From: Basidiobolus meristosporus CBS 931.73
Lineage: Eukaryota; Basidiobolomycota; Basidiobolomycetes; Basidiobolales; Basidiobolaceae
DNA: 64,000 nucleotides
Assembly (NCBI GenBank): GCA_002104905.1
Contig: MCFE01000026.1
Location: 62,001-126,000, forward strand
Direction: 5' to 3'
The translations under genes and the position numbers were made by a program. Below, piece by piece: positions 1 through 10,727 of the stretch (the first letter of the stretch is position 1; every line of letters starts with the position of its first letter). The notes beneath the pieces are model-generated. The model was not told the DNA's origin. It saw only the letters and a program-made list of their open reading frames with translations, and did no database searches.

Positions 1-60
1 GGTTTGTTGCGTCACCTCCAACCCTTTCCATACCAATTAATCTGAATCTTTGTTCTGCAG
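1..60 (+). other. 3' part of an NTE1 intron
   Basis: The first 60 bases read as the end of an intron: an ATTAATC branch-like motif at about 36-42, then a pyrimidine-rich stretch ending TTCTGCAG at 60. The downstream reading frame is open straight after it. The 5' exons of the gene lie outside the window. Confidence 0.75.
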
Positions 61-1377
61 CAACGTGCTTGGATTCACGCTTATCATCATGTTCAGATGA
101 AGTTACGGAGGACGCCAACCTTAAACCAGGATAAACGCAAGAACAAGCTGGTTGATCTTAAAGACCAGCTTCAAGACCAGTTCCAGAAATATTACTCCAA
201 GATCATCAACAAGCCTTCGTATACTTATGGCGGGAGTCGCAGCGACTTCGCTAGGTAGGCCCCACTGCAAGCCAAATCCTAAGCTAGGTTCTAATGACAT
301 TTCTGCATGCCAGGTTGGCCCGTCGACTGTGCGGCAAATCTGTTGGTCTGGTCCTTGGAGGAGGCGGTGCCAAAGGAATTGCCCATATAGGCTTGATCCG
401 TGCTCTAGAGGAGGCTGGTATACCGGTAGATATGGTTGGCGGCACTAGCATTGGCGCGTTCATCGGTGGACTGTATGCCCGCGACCCCGACACCGTATCC
501 ATCTATGGACGCGCTAAAATGTTTTCTGGCCGCATGTCTAGCTACTGGAGGCTTGCACTAGACTTCACCTATCCTGCAGCCGCGTGGTTTACAGGTACCT
601 GGATTTGTGGCTTGGCTCTCCTTTGTGATGTCTACTAATGCGCTGGCTCCTACAGGTCACGAATTTAACCGTGGGATTTGGAAATGCTTTTCGGACACCC
701 AAATTGAGGACCTGTGGCTTCCATATTTCTGTGTGACCACCAACATCACTCTTTCTCGAATAGAAACCCATCGGATGGGCTATCTCTGGCGTTATGTGAG
801 AGCGTCCATGTCACTCTCCGGATTTCTCCCACCATTGTGCGACAATGGAAACATGCTGGTAGACGGTGGATACATGGACAACCTACCGGTAAGCATTCTT
901 GAGATATCCTTCAACTCACCTTCACAGACTTACCCCGCTGATTAGGTCAGCTACATGAAATCAATGGGCGCGGAGAAAATCTTTGCTTTCGACGTAGCAG
1001 CCGAGGATGACAACTCCCCAGCCACCTACGGTGACTCGCTCTCTGGATGGCGTGTCCTATTGCACCAGCTCAACCCGTTCAGTCGACAACGCATCCCAAC
1101 CCTAACCGAGATCCAGTCGAGACTGGCTTATGTGTCCTGTGTGCGGACGCTAGAGGAGGCCAAGAACATCGAAGGGTGCATGTACTCCAAGGTTCCGGTC
1201 CAGCAATTCGGAGTGCTGGAGTTCAATCGTTTCGAGGAGATCTATCAGATCGGCTACGAGCACGGTAAAGAAACACTGCGCAAATGGCAAGAACAGGGGC
1301 TGCTTGACCACTGGCTCAAACCCAAATCCGGCACCGAGAAGCAGTCGCGGAAGAATGGCCGACGCAACTCCATCTAG
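61..1377 (+). CDS. Lysophospholipase NTE1, C-terminal patatin domain (5' truncated by window)
   Basis: Neuropathy-target-esterase family phospholipase B, an ER-membrane serine hydrolase that deacylates phosphatidylcholine to glycerophosphocholine. Four exons fit: 61-254, 314-594, 656-888 and 946-1377, all with GT-AG introns and matching phases, giving the last 379 residues. Visible signatures are the family lead-in [20 protein letters not shown], the oxyanion-hole glycines GGGGAKG, the nucleophile serine in GGTSIG, and the catalytic aspartate in [10 protein letters not shown]. The tail HEFNRGIWK...RASMSLSG is typical of fungal and animal NTE. The N-terminal transmembrane and cyclic-nucleotide-binding domains are upstream of the window. 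The protein ends with a basic tail (KNGRRNSI). I am very sure of the family; only the N-terminal part is unseen. Confidence 0.96.
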
Positions 1378-1564
1378 CGCTCGGTGGTAGATTAGAATTT
1401 TGTGTAATCATAGACTAGTGGTGATTAGGAAGGAATTCAATAAATCTCGCCTCGTCTCGAGTCGATGGGGATGACTTGGCCTGATTGGAAAATTTCATCC
1501 AGGTGGTTATAAAAAAAGTCTATCGTCACCTTGTATCACTTCAATCCCTCAAGTAGAATAATAG

Positions 1565-2191
1565 ATGGGCCCTTTAGAAAAGCTCACCCGAACCACCCTC
1601 GACAAGGTAAACTGCCACCTCCCCCCGGCCCCTCGAGACATATTAACCCCCAAGGTTCTAGACGATATTCATCGCCGTATTCGTTGCCACCATATCGCTT
1701 CTATGCCTACCGTTCATCCAAACCGTGTACGCCGGGGCTGGCGGCCTATGTTGCGCACTCACTGGTACACCTTGATATGCATATGTTTCCGAAAGTGGAA
1801 GGGAGGTTTCTGAAACGAGTTGCCTTCTGTAGCCAAGGCGTTGAAACGGATCATTCGACAGCCACGACCCGCCTCCCCCAACGTGAGATCCGGCTACGGG
1901 ATGCCCTCTAGCCATTCGCAAAACACCGCCTTTTTCACGAGCTACTTCAACCTCTACCTGGCGAGGCAAACGCCGACCGTGGCTAGGACGGGGATACTTC
2001 TCCTGGCGAACGGCTTTTTGTTGCTCATCTTATGGTCCAGGGTGAACTTTAAACACCACACCTGGGAGCAAGTGCTCGTCGGGCTGTCGGTGGGGGTTTT
2101 CATGGGATTCGGCTGGTTTACGCTGTGGTCCCGGTGGGTCTCAGCCCACTTACAAGGGATTCGGTATTTAGTGGATTATGGGCTAGTTTAA
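1565..2191 (+). CDS. Dolichyl-diphosphatase-like PAP2 phosphatase
   Basis: Integral ER membrane phosphatase of the PAP2 superfamily, closest in motif pattern to DOLPP1/Cax4, which hydrolyses dolichyl diphosphate to recycle the N-glycosylation carrier. Three exons give an open 167-residue frame: 1565-1606, 1662-1764 and 1833-2191; both introns end in TTCTAG/TCTGTAG and the phases (0 and 1) match. Exon 2 encodes a hydrophobic segment (FIAVFVATISLLCLPFI). The phosphatase motifs are all present: KRIIRQPRP (K-x6-RP), GMPSSHSQ (PSGH-type) and SRVNFKHHTWEQ (SR-x5-H, with Gln where most PAP2 enzymes have Asp, as in DOLPP1). It is shorter than animal DOLPP1 (about 240 residues), lacking part of the N-terminus and the C-terminal extension. 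The start ATG at 1565 is the first that joins the hydrophobic exon in frame. Confidence 0.85.
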
Positions 2192-2218
2192 ATCACCATC
2201 ATCACCATCATCATCATG
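2192..2218. repeat. ATC/CAT trinucleotide microsatellite
   Basis: A run of about eight ATC-type triplets between the convergent 3' ends of the PAP2 gene (+) and BUD22 (-). Probably untranslated 3' sequence. Confidence 0.7.
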
Positions 2219-2275
2219 TTCCCTACGCTACATGGAAAAATCAATAAATCTATGAATTTATTCCTCGTTGAACGT

Positions 2276-4314
2276 TCAATCCGAATCGAATACAATTTTG
2301 GTGTTTTTGACCGTGGCAAGTGCAGCCTGAGCCTCCTTTTGGCGTCGCTTGGCTTCCCAGGAAGGATGCAAGGTTGCAGATTTGGGGGCAGCACCTTGAT
2401 TGTTGCTGTTGCTGTTGCTGTTGCTGTTACCACCAGCGTCCTCGTCGAATGTGATTTTGGTGCCCTGGAACGGTCTGGCTGCGGCGTTCTTCTGATGCCG
2501 TTTGGCTTCCCAGGAAGGATGAAGCTTCTCGGCTGCTCCTCTCTTCGGCTTTCTGTCGGCATCCCCGTATGTTTGTTGATCACGCCACTTGGCCTCTTGG
2601 GCCGCCTGCTTCTCGGCAGCAAGTTGAGCCTTGATGTGATTGGCGTTATTCCCATGGATCCTCTCCCACATCCTGGACAATCCTTGGTTAATGTCGCACT
2701 CGACTGGTTGATTCTTGGGAACTTACATCTTTCGGGCTCTCTGCCCTGGTCGATTTTTCTTGACCTTTCCGTAGATTTTGTCGAACGCCTCGTCTTCATA
2801 GTCTTCGGGATCGCTGCTCTGGTAACCACCCAGAGAATCCATGAAGACGGATGTATTGGGCACCGCATCTGGATCGGTTTTCTAGTGTGGAAGGGTGAGT
2901 GGAGATCTTTTCAAACCACGTCAACTGGATGGATTCGCCCGTACCTGCTTTTTGACTTTCTTACGGTCCTTCTGTGTTTGTGTTTTGGGGGTTTTCCCTT
3001 TGCTGGTCTTCGCCTTTGGAAGCGTCACCACCTCTTCCTCCTCGCCGTTGTCGTCGCCCTCTTCTTCTTCGTCTGACTCCATTTCAGAGGCTCCCCGCTT
3101 GTACTCTTGTTCAAGCCTCTGTAGCTCAGCTTCGATTTCCGAATCGGCATCAATCTCACTCTCCTCGTTCTCTGATTCTACAGAGCTATCCTCTTGCTTT
3201 ATCAGCTGATGATGGCGGAACAGCTAGGGTATTGGTATTCCTTGTGGCGTTTCCTTTAGTCCCCTTGGGTTTGGGTAGAACACGTTCAGTGTTTTCTTCA
3301 GGCGCGATGATGTTCAACAAATCTCCAACGCAAATCGCCTGTATATCCTTTAATGGCTTGGAGCCGAAGATTCGTGACTCTACATTGGATCTTAATTTGG
3401 CTGCTTCGGGCTCCTCGTTCTCCACGCAGGTTCCTTTTGGCTCGGCTAAGGATGTGAAGGCCTCGTGGTTTCGTAAGGTGTTGTTTTTCTTGATGGCCTT
3501 GTAGAAGGCAAGATCGCACAGTTGGTCCGTTTGGATGGACTGGCTCGAAAAAAAGTTGGAATGATCACTAAACCGGTCGTATATTGCGGTTCATAGTGGA
3601 AAACACTACCTTGGTCATCTCCAGCTCACGCTCCAGTCGCTTAATGGTGGCCTCCAGGGTAGCGGCATCCTCTTTGGCATCTCCCTTGCTGGATTCAACG
3701 AGGATGAGTTCGGGGCATTCCGAGTCCAACACAATCCATAAAACCAACTTACGTTAGTCCATTTCTAGCCGATTTGATACGCTTCACGATCTTTTGCGTC
3801 TCAAATGTTTTGGCTCGCTTCAAGCTCTTCCGTATCTCCTTTTTCAGATGGAACTAGATGTGGTGACAAGAACAGCCATGGTAAGAACAACCAGACTCAG
3901 TCGTGCTTAGTCAACTCCGAAAACATGCTTACAGTTTTCCGGGAGATTTTCTCTGCCTTTAGTCGGTTGAGCTCTTTTTCGGCCGCCTCTCTATCGACCT
4001 CACCTTTACTTCTCGCCGCGGCTTTGGCAATCTCGATGCTAGGATCTAACCCCGCCTATTGAAAACGTCCGAAACCACTTAACCCTTGCTATCGAACGTG
4101 GTTGGGAAGGGGCCCGACGACCTACCTGTGCTTCCAACACGCCAATCTTCCAATTAAGGTTTTTCCCCGCTTTATGTGGTTTGTAAGACTGAGTGAAACC
4201 CCGAGAATGGGTGGGTGAGAAAGAAGAAAGGTGTTTAGCTGCACTTTGAGGGGCAATTACCTTTGACATTATACTATTGAAGGAGTCTACTAAATTATCA
4301 AAAACTGCTATCAC
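2276..4314 (-). CDS. BUD22-like ribosome biogenesis protein
   Basis: Nucleolar factor of the BUD22/SRFBP1 family, needed for 18S rRNA maturation and 40S assembly in yeast. The reading frame runs leftward from an ATG at 4312-4314 through about seven exons. The first encodes MIAVFDNLVDSFNSIMSK; the next carries NLNWKIGVLEAQ, then a charged helix (LDPSIEIAKAAARSKGEVDR). A later exon has the family block KSLKRAKTFETQKIVKRIKS. A long acidic stretch rich in Glu/Asp precedes NRPGQRARKM and MWERIHGNNANHIKAQ. The C-terminus has two LHPSWEAKR motifs, each followed by KI(T/V)FD, the family hallmark. Between these two motifs is an (Asn-Ser)n tract encoded by a GCTGTT-type microsatellite near 2400-2435. 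The exon junction near 3186-3210 is the least certain. Confidence 0.87.
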
Positions 4315-4669
4315 TAAAGTCTCGTGGTTCGGCTAGTGTCGTGTCAACCGTTCGTCTATCCACTCGAAAATATGTACCGTGGGGCGTGTTCTATGTAGAG
4401 AACGACTGAACTCACTTCTGCACAAATGGTCAATGGAAATCGAATGATTCATTCCACGGTTGAATTCTTTTTTTTCTATCGAATGGTCAAAAAAATTCCA
4501 TGGTGGAAATGGCCGGCAACTGAATTGAATGGTGAATATGGATTCTCGATATTTTATTAATGCTCGCCTCTGCACATACGAGATGAGTGGAAGGGTTAGA
4601 ACTTGTTGGCGAGTGGATCAGATGGGTTGTTGGGCGTTTACCTTGAATACCCCACGTCCCAAGGATTGA
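4315..4669. other. Intergenic region between BUD22 and EMC8
   Basis: No supported gene. It lies upstream of BUD22 (-) and downstream of EMC8 (-), so it should contain the BUD22 promoter. A short imperfect palindrome (ATTCCATGGTGGAAAT, about 4496-4511) and an A/T-rich tract near 4465-4495 are the only visible structures. Confidence 0.5.
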
Positions 4670-5587
4670 CTAAGCCTTGATCACGTTGTTCACCTCGCCA
4701 TTGCCTAACCAGTCCTTGCTGACATCCTCCAGATGCTCGTCGAAATCGCTAATCAACAGGTGCGACCTTTGTCCGATAAGTTGTGCGGTTTTCTGTACGA
4801 TCTCTGGGGCTTCTAGTTTGAAGGATATCGGTCCATCGCCGCCATCAAGTCCAGATTTGACATGGCGCCATTGCTTCTCTTGGTAAGTGTAAGACTGTGC
4901 AGATGGGCAAATGATTTGGTTAGAACGTTGCGTTTGAGTGGTGTGCCGCTATCACGTAGCATATGCTATAATCCCGCTTGAAGCAACCGTTTTCGCGAGT
5001 GTACTTACAGAGAGAGCAACTTGGGGAGTGGCAATAGATAGCTTGGTGTTATCCACCTGGAAATGCAAATATTAGCCCGTGTTGGATAAAGGAAAGAGTT
5101 TCTTGATATAGCCTAGGGCCACAACAACGGTATGTGTTGTCGAGGGCGCAGGATCTTGAAGCCGTATCAACACTCACCATAAGAACTACGGCATCCTTCT
5201 CAAATTCTACAATCTTGTTGGCAATCTTATTACCAACAGGTCCTAGCTCCTTGTCCTGACCGGAATTGGCTTGATAATAGCCAAGGATTGCGGTTCCGTT
5301 CTGCTCAGAGTAAATTTCAATCTTTCAAAATTGGTCAATCAAGGCTGTGTGCGGAACAAGAGATCCAGGAGGACGCAAGGTTTTACTAAAGGTACCTGTC
5401 TTAGAGCGACCTCAAGCATGGGCTCAAGATTGGTCCACTGATGAAACAGCGGCACCACATCAACAAGAGTATACCCGGAACCCGACTTCTTTCCGAGGAT
5501 CACTCCGTTGACTAGCTGGTGTGGATATCTCGCGGCATGAAATATGATTTTCGAGTAAACCGCTGAGGCTACGTTGTAAGTTGGCAT
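4670..5587 (-). CDS. ER membrane protein complex subunit 8/9
   Basis: Subunit of the EMC insertase, a JAB1/MPN-like fold on the cytosolic side of the complex (the old UPF0172 family). The chosen start, ATG at 5585-5587, gives MPTYNVASAVYSKIIFHAAR, aligning with the start of animal EMC8. Exons read leftward: residues through PMLEVALRQ; then an exon with the hallmark GYYQAN followed by NKIANKIVEFEKDAVVLM; a small exon VDNTKLSIATPQVALS; and the last exon SYTYQEKQWRH...LLISDFDEHLEDVSKDWLGN, ending at the stop at 4670-4672. Introns have GTACCT, GTGAGT and GTAAGT donors. Length and motif order match the family. There is no metalloprotease JAMM motif, as expected for EMC8/9. Confidence 0.93.
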
Positions 5588-5867
5588 CCTTGGTGGTTGT
5601 GTTCGCCGAAATAAGCAGGAAATTGCTTCAGCGTGAGGTGCGGTCCTGGTGGTTATCAAAATGATCGAGCTTTGGGATAGCCAATTGTTGCGATTGGTGG
5701 TCTAGGTTGATCAATGCTCATTGGATGGTGTGGAAATTATGGTAGGTTTAATTGTTACTCGTCTGAGCTTTGTACATGCGTTAAAAGGAAGATATCTAAA
5801 GTAGTGTACAGGGACGGACAATCAAGTGAAATATACAACAAAATTATGGGGAAATGGACAGTGATGC

Positions 5868-6500
5868 TTATTGATCATGGTATCTAACTGGCGCTCTTTT
5901 GGCCATCATTGGGGGCCCTGGCTTGTTGCTTGCCTCAAGACCCCAATCATACAAGCTCATATTCGGCTGTTCGGAAAACAGCATCACGTCTCTACAGAAA
6001 GCCACATTAGCAAGCGTAGTTGTTGGAAGCCTATATGAGTGCTTACTCTCCGATACGCTTAAGTTTTCCAAACTTGGTAAGCGCCAGTTGCAAAGAACCC
6101 TTGTATACTTTGGCTTCGCTAGAATCGTAAAACCCGGTTCAGCATCACATCGGTACTAAGAAAATTCGCCATCCTGAATGCGCCTTACCCTCCCTGCAAT
6201 CTTAGGATGTCTCCGCTTTTGATCATCCTACCCATGTCCCCCCATATTGACAATACGATGCTACCGGTTCGATCAGCAACTAGGAACGAGTAGATGACAT
6301 GTTTGTCTCGGGTAACTTGCGGCTGTGTGGCTATGGTACGGATGCGATTAATGTTGAAAACATGGCTGACAAATGTTCGGAATCAACCTACCTACTTCCA
6401 GAACTATACATTCCAGATCAAATCCTTTCAGCATTGGGCGAAGTTCTCCGATGGTTGTTAAACGAGGTATTCCAGGGATCGACCCGTTCAATGATGTCAT
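5868..6500 (-). CDS. SOSS-B/hSSB-like OB-fold single-stranded DNA-binding protein
   Basis: Small OB-fold protein resembling human NABP1/NABP2 (hSSB1/2), the ssDNA-binding subunit of the SOSS complex in double-strand-break signalling. Four exons read leftward from an ATG at 6498-6500. Exon 1 has ELRPMLKGFDLECIVLEV; exon 2 has VTRDKHVIYSFLVADRTGSI, then VLSIWGDMGRMIKSGDILRL. Exon 3 has AKVYKGSLQLALTKFGKLKR; exon 4 has DVMLFSEQPNMSLYDWGLEA and ends at 5868. These correspond in order to human EVRTCKVADKTGSI, WDDVG, QPGDIIRL, VFKGCLTLYTGRGG and IGEFCMVYSEVPNFS. There is no long Pro/Gly-rich C-terminal tail, so it is a minimal version. The exact exon 1/2 junction is ambiguous by a few bases. Confidence 0.85.
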
Positions 6501-6853
6501 ATGATTTATCTAATTAATTATAATTACAATCTTTGGTTTCCAGCGGGGAAAGTTCCCAACCTTTATATGAGATTTGCTTCCGTGTATGCTTATGGGTTCT
6601 GTTTGATTCCCTGCCTTACGGGCGGAATATTTCTCCCATGCGTGCATACGATGTGCAGAGATCTCTAACAAGGTGGGTCGCATCATTTATTGGTCAGGGC
6701 GTTGGATCGACACCACTGGTCAATATAGTTGAGGGTAATCGGTGGTTGTAGCATAGGAAGAAGATTGTTCAACTTCTAGCGAAGCTTGTGTCGCAGGAAT
6801 TGAATCTCTATGCCCTTAGCAAACTTATAATTAGCTCTTCCTGATAAATCCAC
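6501..6853. promoter_or_regulatory. Divergent intergenic promoter region
   Basis: This 353-bp interval separates the starts of the SOSS-B-like gene (-) and the membrane-protein gene (+). I see no supported coding exon in it, so both promoters must lie here. No clear TATA element or repeat stands out. Confidence 0.5.
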
Positions 6854-7957
6854 ATGCTTAGCTGGTCTGTCATCCAGTTTGTATTTTTCCTCACTTTTCC
6901 CTGGCTTCTTGGAAAAGTTCTAGCCCTCTTTCGCTCAAAGGAGGGTCCAGCAACACCCAAGCGCCCCTTAACAAGAGCCGAGTCCTTAGTATATTACTTT
7001 GTGCTTATCATTGCTGCGTATCAGCTGTTCCTCAGCTACTACGCCTATTCCACCAGCAGCAACATCTTCCGGACCCTTGACATCTCCACCACAGTACCCA
7101 ACTATCAGCTACGCAATCGGTTTCGAGAGTATGCCGTCAATCGAGCGGCTCAAGATCCCACATTCAACCTCAACCCCAACTTCAAACTGACCGATTATAA
7201 GACCCGATTCATCCTTGCCTCAGACCCCAGTTCGTTCAATCGTATGTCTGGCCTGGTGGAGTTGTTGTACTCCACCGAGAACCGCCAGATCTACAACGAG
7301 TTTGGCGAGTTCGCCTTTTGGAACTGCGTATGGTGCCAGGATACATACGACTACTTCCTCTTTATTCTGCCGGAGCTTTTGGGAAGCTACGCCTTCGTGG
7401 CAGCCATCTTGGGAGTGGCCACTCTCTTCAAGCGAAAGGAGCACTGGAGGACGTATGGAACCATTTTCCTACTTGGCCTTGGTGTGTTGGAGACCATGAT
7501 ATTCCTCAGCGGGGAGCATGATAGAAACGAATTTCTTTCCTACAAGATAGAGCATCTGTACGAGACGATGGAAATTGTTCGTAGAGGGATGTTTGCCGTC
7601 TTCTTGGTGGCGGTATACATAATTGATCAGACCGAGGACACCACCCCTAGAGTTCTGCTCGAGCGTATTCTAGAGAAGGAGGAGACCATGTTCAACCAAA
7701 CCCAAGCCCTGAAGTTACAGCGAACCGCCGTGTTGAGAGATTCGCATTTAAGGAAGATCTTCACCGACTATTACAAGAACGAGGAACTAACCATGGAGGC
7801 CATCCAGAAAGATCCCGAATACAAGGAGGCGTATAACAAGGCGCTGATGAAGTATGACCTTGAGAGGCTGCTCAAGGACTCCGAATCCATGGTGGATAGG
7901 ATTGTGGCCGACGCAACCATGTCCCCCACCAGTCAGAGCGACAAAAAGAATGCTTGA
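6854..7957 (+). CDS. Conserved multi-pass membrane protein of unknown function
   Basis: Single-exon gene for a 367-residue protein starting MLSWSVIQFVFFLTFPWLLG. Hydrophobic segments lie near residues 3-25 and 45-65, then at about 165-195 (FILPELLGSYAFVAAILGVA), 203-222 (GTIFLLGLGVLETMIFLSG) and 247-265 (GMFAVFLVAVYIIDQ). Between the second and third is a hydrophilic region with conserved-looking FNRMSGLVELLYSTENR and FWNCVWCQDTYDYFLF (a Cys pair, NCVWC). The C-terminal 100 residues are charged and helical (LERILEKEETMFNQTQALKL). Similar predicted proteins exist in other fungi, to my recollection without an assigned function, so I give none. It is transcribed divergently from the SOSS-B-like gene. 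Confidence 0.85.
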   Translation: MLSWSVIQFVFFLTFPWLLGKVLALFRSKEGPATPKRPLTRAESLVYYFVLIIAAYQLFLSYYAYSTSSNIFRTLDISTTVPNYQLRNRFREYAVNRAAQDPTFNLNPNFKLTDYKTRFILASDPSSFNRMSGLVELLYSTENRQIYNEFGEFAFWNCVWCQDTYDYFLFILPELLGSYAFVAAILGVATLFKRKEHWRTYGTIFLLGLGVLETMIFLSGEHDRNEFLSYKIEHLYETMEIVRRGMFAVFLVAVYIIDQTEDTTPRVLLERILEKEETMFNQTQALKLQRTAVLRDSHLRKIFTDYYKNEELTMEAIQKDPEYKEAYNKALMKYDLERLLKDSESMVDRIVADATMSPTSQSDKKNA

Positions 7958-8069
7958 TCCAGCCACATCAACACCAGACCCCATACCTTCAGTTGTATAT
8001 CATCAGTAGAACAAGTATGAATCCCTCAATAAACCCCACTGGAATTTTTCTAAGCGAGTTGGCCAAGAT

Positions 8070-9570
8070 GTGTCCATGTCCACTCCACCCTTCGCGATCC
8101 AGGCACAAATTGCCAATCAGTTTGAACCATCATCGCCATTGGGTGCTAGGATGGATGATGATGATGATGGACACATGCTTTTGATCCTTATGGTGGGTGA
8201 ATTTATGACCATGTGTCAACGGACCACAAACATTTGGTTACTGGTACGGATTGAGGATTGAGGATTGAGGATGAATGTTAGATCAAATGTTCAAGAGTAG
8301 GTGCGAGTGGGTGGATACATACAACACACTTTTTCTTACGAATAGTATCCCATCCATCAGCCAAAGGTTCTCTACGCGTTGACTGCATCCCCCCTGTCCC
8401 CCTGTTCAACCAAACGAGTCTGCCCCATCCCATGGCGTCCAAGGTATCTTCGCAATGCACACGCCCCCTCTTTTCAAAGATCCCTTCCTAATGCTTGCTT
8501 CATGCCCGTCCATAGTCCAAACACTCCCAAGCTTCCAGGGTTGAGGAATCACTGGATGGTATGTGCTTATTCGTTGGTTTACCTTGATGCCCCCCCCCTC
8601 TGACCATCAGCTCCAGAAGCGAAATATAGAAAGAAGTACCAAGAATTAAAAAGAAAGGTCCGTGAAATCGAGAAGGTATAAGCATTCTTTAGAGACATCA
8701 GCCCACCCCCCCCAAAAAAAACATGCATGTTGACGCCGGTTACTTGTCTATCTTCATGTTCATCTGCGGCTAGTTCAACGAGGAACTGGTGATCAAGATA
8801 TGTAGAGTCAAGAAGAACGTGCGTCGGACAAAGATCGAGCGAAAGTAAGGCTGTTTACTTCTTGGTGAAACTTGAGAACCCGATTGACCTGGAGTCTTCT
8901 TCTCTATTCAGTCTTCTATTCGATAGATTGGAGCACGTCAAAGGGGAAAGTGATCACGAATCCGACGCAGAAACCGGCGAGGTTGGTCGGCTGTATACAA
9001 TCGCTAGCTGTTGCGCGTCCGACTAACCCCATCCCCATCCTATTCGTAGTCTGAGATAGAACACGTCGACAAGCCGGCACCGAAAAAGGTGGAGAAAGAC
9101 CCAAACGCCCCGAAACGCCCATCAAATGCCTTCTTCATATTCTGCCAATTGGAGAGATCCAAGCTCAAGGAGATACACCAAGATGCATCCCTCAGCGAGC
9201 TGACCAAGATGCTTGGGCAGCGTTGGAAGGTGATGACCATGGAGGAAAAGAAGGTATCCATATGTTGCCAGCAGACATGGTTGAGCATCGGCTAACTTAC
9301 CTCGTGTGTCTGTAGAAATACTACGATATATCAGCGAAAGACAAGGTGCGATACGAGCGCGAGATGTGTACGTACAACGGAACCGTGTATCAACCCTCTG
9401 CAGATACCAAGGAGACGCTCGAGAGCCCGATCCCAGCCATACCCACACATTCCTCCGAAGGGATCACGAGTGGTGCGGTTTCGGCTACGGAAGAGGCCAC
9501 TGAGCTCGAAACGATGGACTCTAGGGTAGAGAGCGAATCCAACGTGACGATGTCGGACCATGACGCGTAG
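8070..9570 (+). CDS. HMG-box protein with INO80-subunit-like N-terminal helix
   Basis: Probable chromatin protein, similar in layout to yeast Nhp10 of the INO80 remodelling complex. Exon 1 (from ATG 8070) encodes MSMSTPPFAIQAQIANQFEP and an acidic DDDDD run. A downstream exon has AKYRKKYQELKRKVREIEK, the next FNEELVIKICRVKKNVRRTK and the next LLFDRLEHVKGESDHESDAE, which together make the basic coiled-coil block found in Nhp10/TFPT-type INO80 subunits. Then comes an HMG box: DPNAPKRPSNAFFIFCQLER...LGQRWKVMTMEEKKKYYDIS, with the last intron at 9255-9315. The tail is acidic and Ser/Thr-rich, ending MSDHDA. Introns at 8843-8910 and 8983-9052 are clear. The first intron is long (about 8198-8610) and might hide another small exon. 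Confidence 0.82.
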
Positions 9571-9708
9571 CAGCCATCTCTTCCCGCCCTGGATGTGTAC
9601 ATAGACCCAGCAGTCTCTTTCCTACATGCGTATGCGTATGCATATGCATAAAATAAATCACCTTCTAAGCAATCTTGATTCGAAAAAAGGAACAAAATTT
9701 TTCATCAA

Positions 9709-9749
9709 CCCGAGAATCTCAAAATTTTTATTGGGAAAATTTTCTCGGG
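9709..9749. promoter_or_regulatory. Inverted repeat upstream of the eS1 gene
   Basis: Perfect 8-bp arms CCCGAGAA (9709-9716) and TTCTCGGG (9742-9749) flank an A/T-rich centre, about 77 bases before the eS1 start codon. This could be a regulator-binding dyad or a core promoter element; function is inferred from position only. Confidence 0.45.
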
Positions 9750-9825
9750 ATCCTTTAATAGGTTTCTTCTTGGTTCATTTCCACTCCTTTTGCGTTTGCC
9801 GTAGACCTGTGCAGACTAGTTCAAG

Positions 9826-10727
9826 ATGGCTGTTGGAAAGAACAAGTTAGTGTTGTAGTCCGGTAGTCTCCCTGGCCCGAGCCACGTTCTCACCGCTCCC
9901 TTGCTTTATCTAGGCGCCTCTCTAAAGGAAAGAAGGGTTTGAAGAAGAAGATGTAAGTGAGCCGCATCGTTGGATCCATCCATCCATTTGTTCTCTAACA
10001 GTTCTTCCCCACCAGCGTCGATCCCTTCACCCGTAAGGACTGGTACGACATCAAGGCTCCTTCCCTTTTCGAGGTCCGTAACGTTGGCAAGACTCTTGTC
10101 AACCGTACCCAGGGTTTGAAGAATGCCACCGACTACTTGAAGGGCCGTGTCCTCGAGGTTTCCCTTGCTGATTTGAACAAGGACGAGGACCAATCTTTCC
10201 GTAAGATCCGTCTTAGAGTGGATGAGGTCCAAGGAAAGAACTGCCTCACCAACTTCCACGGCATGACCTTCACCTCCGACAAGTTGAGATCCCTTGTCAA
10301 GAAGTGGCAATCCCTCATCGAGGCTCACGTCGATGTCAAGACCACCGATGGCTACCTTCTTCGCCTCTTCTCTATCGGCTTCACCCGCCGTAGACCCAAC
10401 CAACTCAAGAAGACCACCTATGCCCAATCCGCTCAAATCCGCCAGATCCGCAAGAAGATGTTCGAGATCATGACCCGCGAGGCCAGCACCTGCGACTTGA
10501 AGTCATTGGTCCAGAAGTTCATCCCCGAGGTCATTGGCCGTGAAATCGAGAAGGCTTGCCAAGGAATCTATCCCCTTCAAAACGTCTACCTCCACAAGGT
10601 CAAGATCCTCAAGGCCCCCAAGTTCGACGTTGGCAAGTTGATGGAGCTCCACGGTGACGCCACCGAGGACTCCGGTGCCAAGATCGCCAAGGAATTCAAA
10701 GAGCCAGCTATCCTCACTGATATCTAA
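9826..10727 (+). CDS. 40S ribosomal protein eS1 (S3a)
   Basis: Structural protein of the small ribosomal subunit platform, near the mRNA exit. Three exons: 9826-9845, 9914-9952 and 10016-10727, total 256 residues, the normal family length. The N-terminus is [20 protein letters not shown], followed by [16 protein letters not shown]. Downstream are [35 protein letters not shown] and [20 protein letters not shown]. Both introns lie within the first 20 codons, a common layout for ribosomal protein genes; the second intron has a CTAACAG-like branch region. Codon use is strongly biased (many GTC, AAG, ATC), as expected for a highly expressed gene. AATAAA-like signals follow at 10749 and 10813. Confidence 0.98.
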
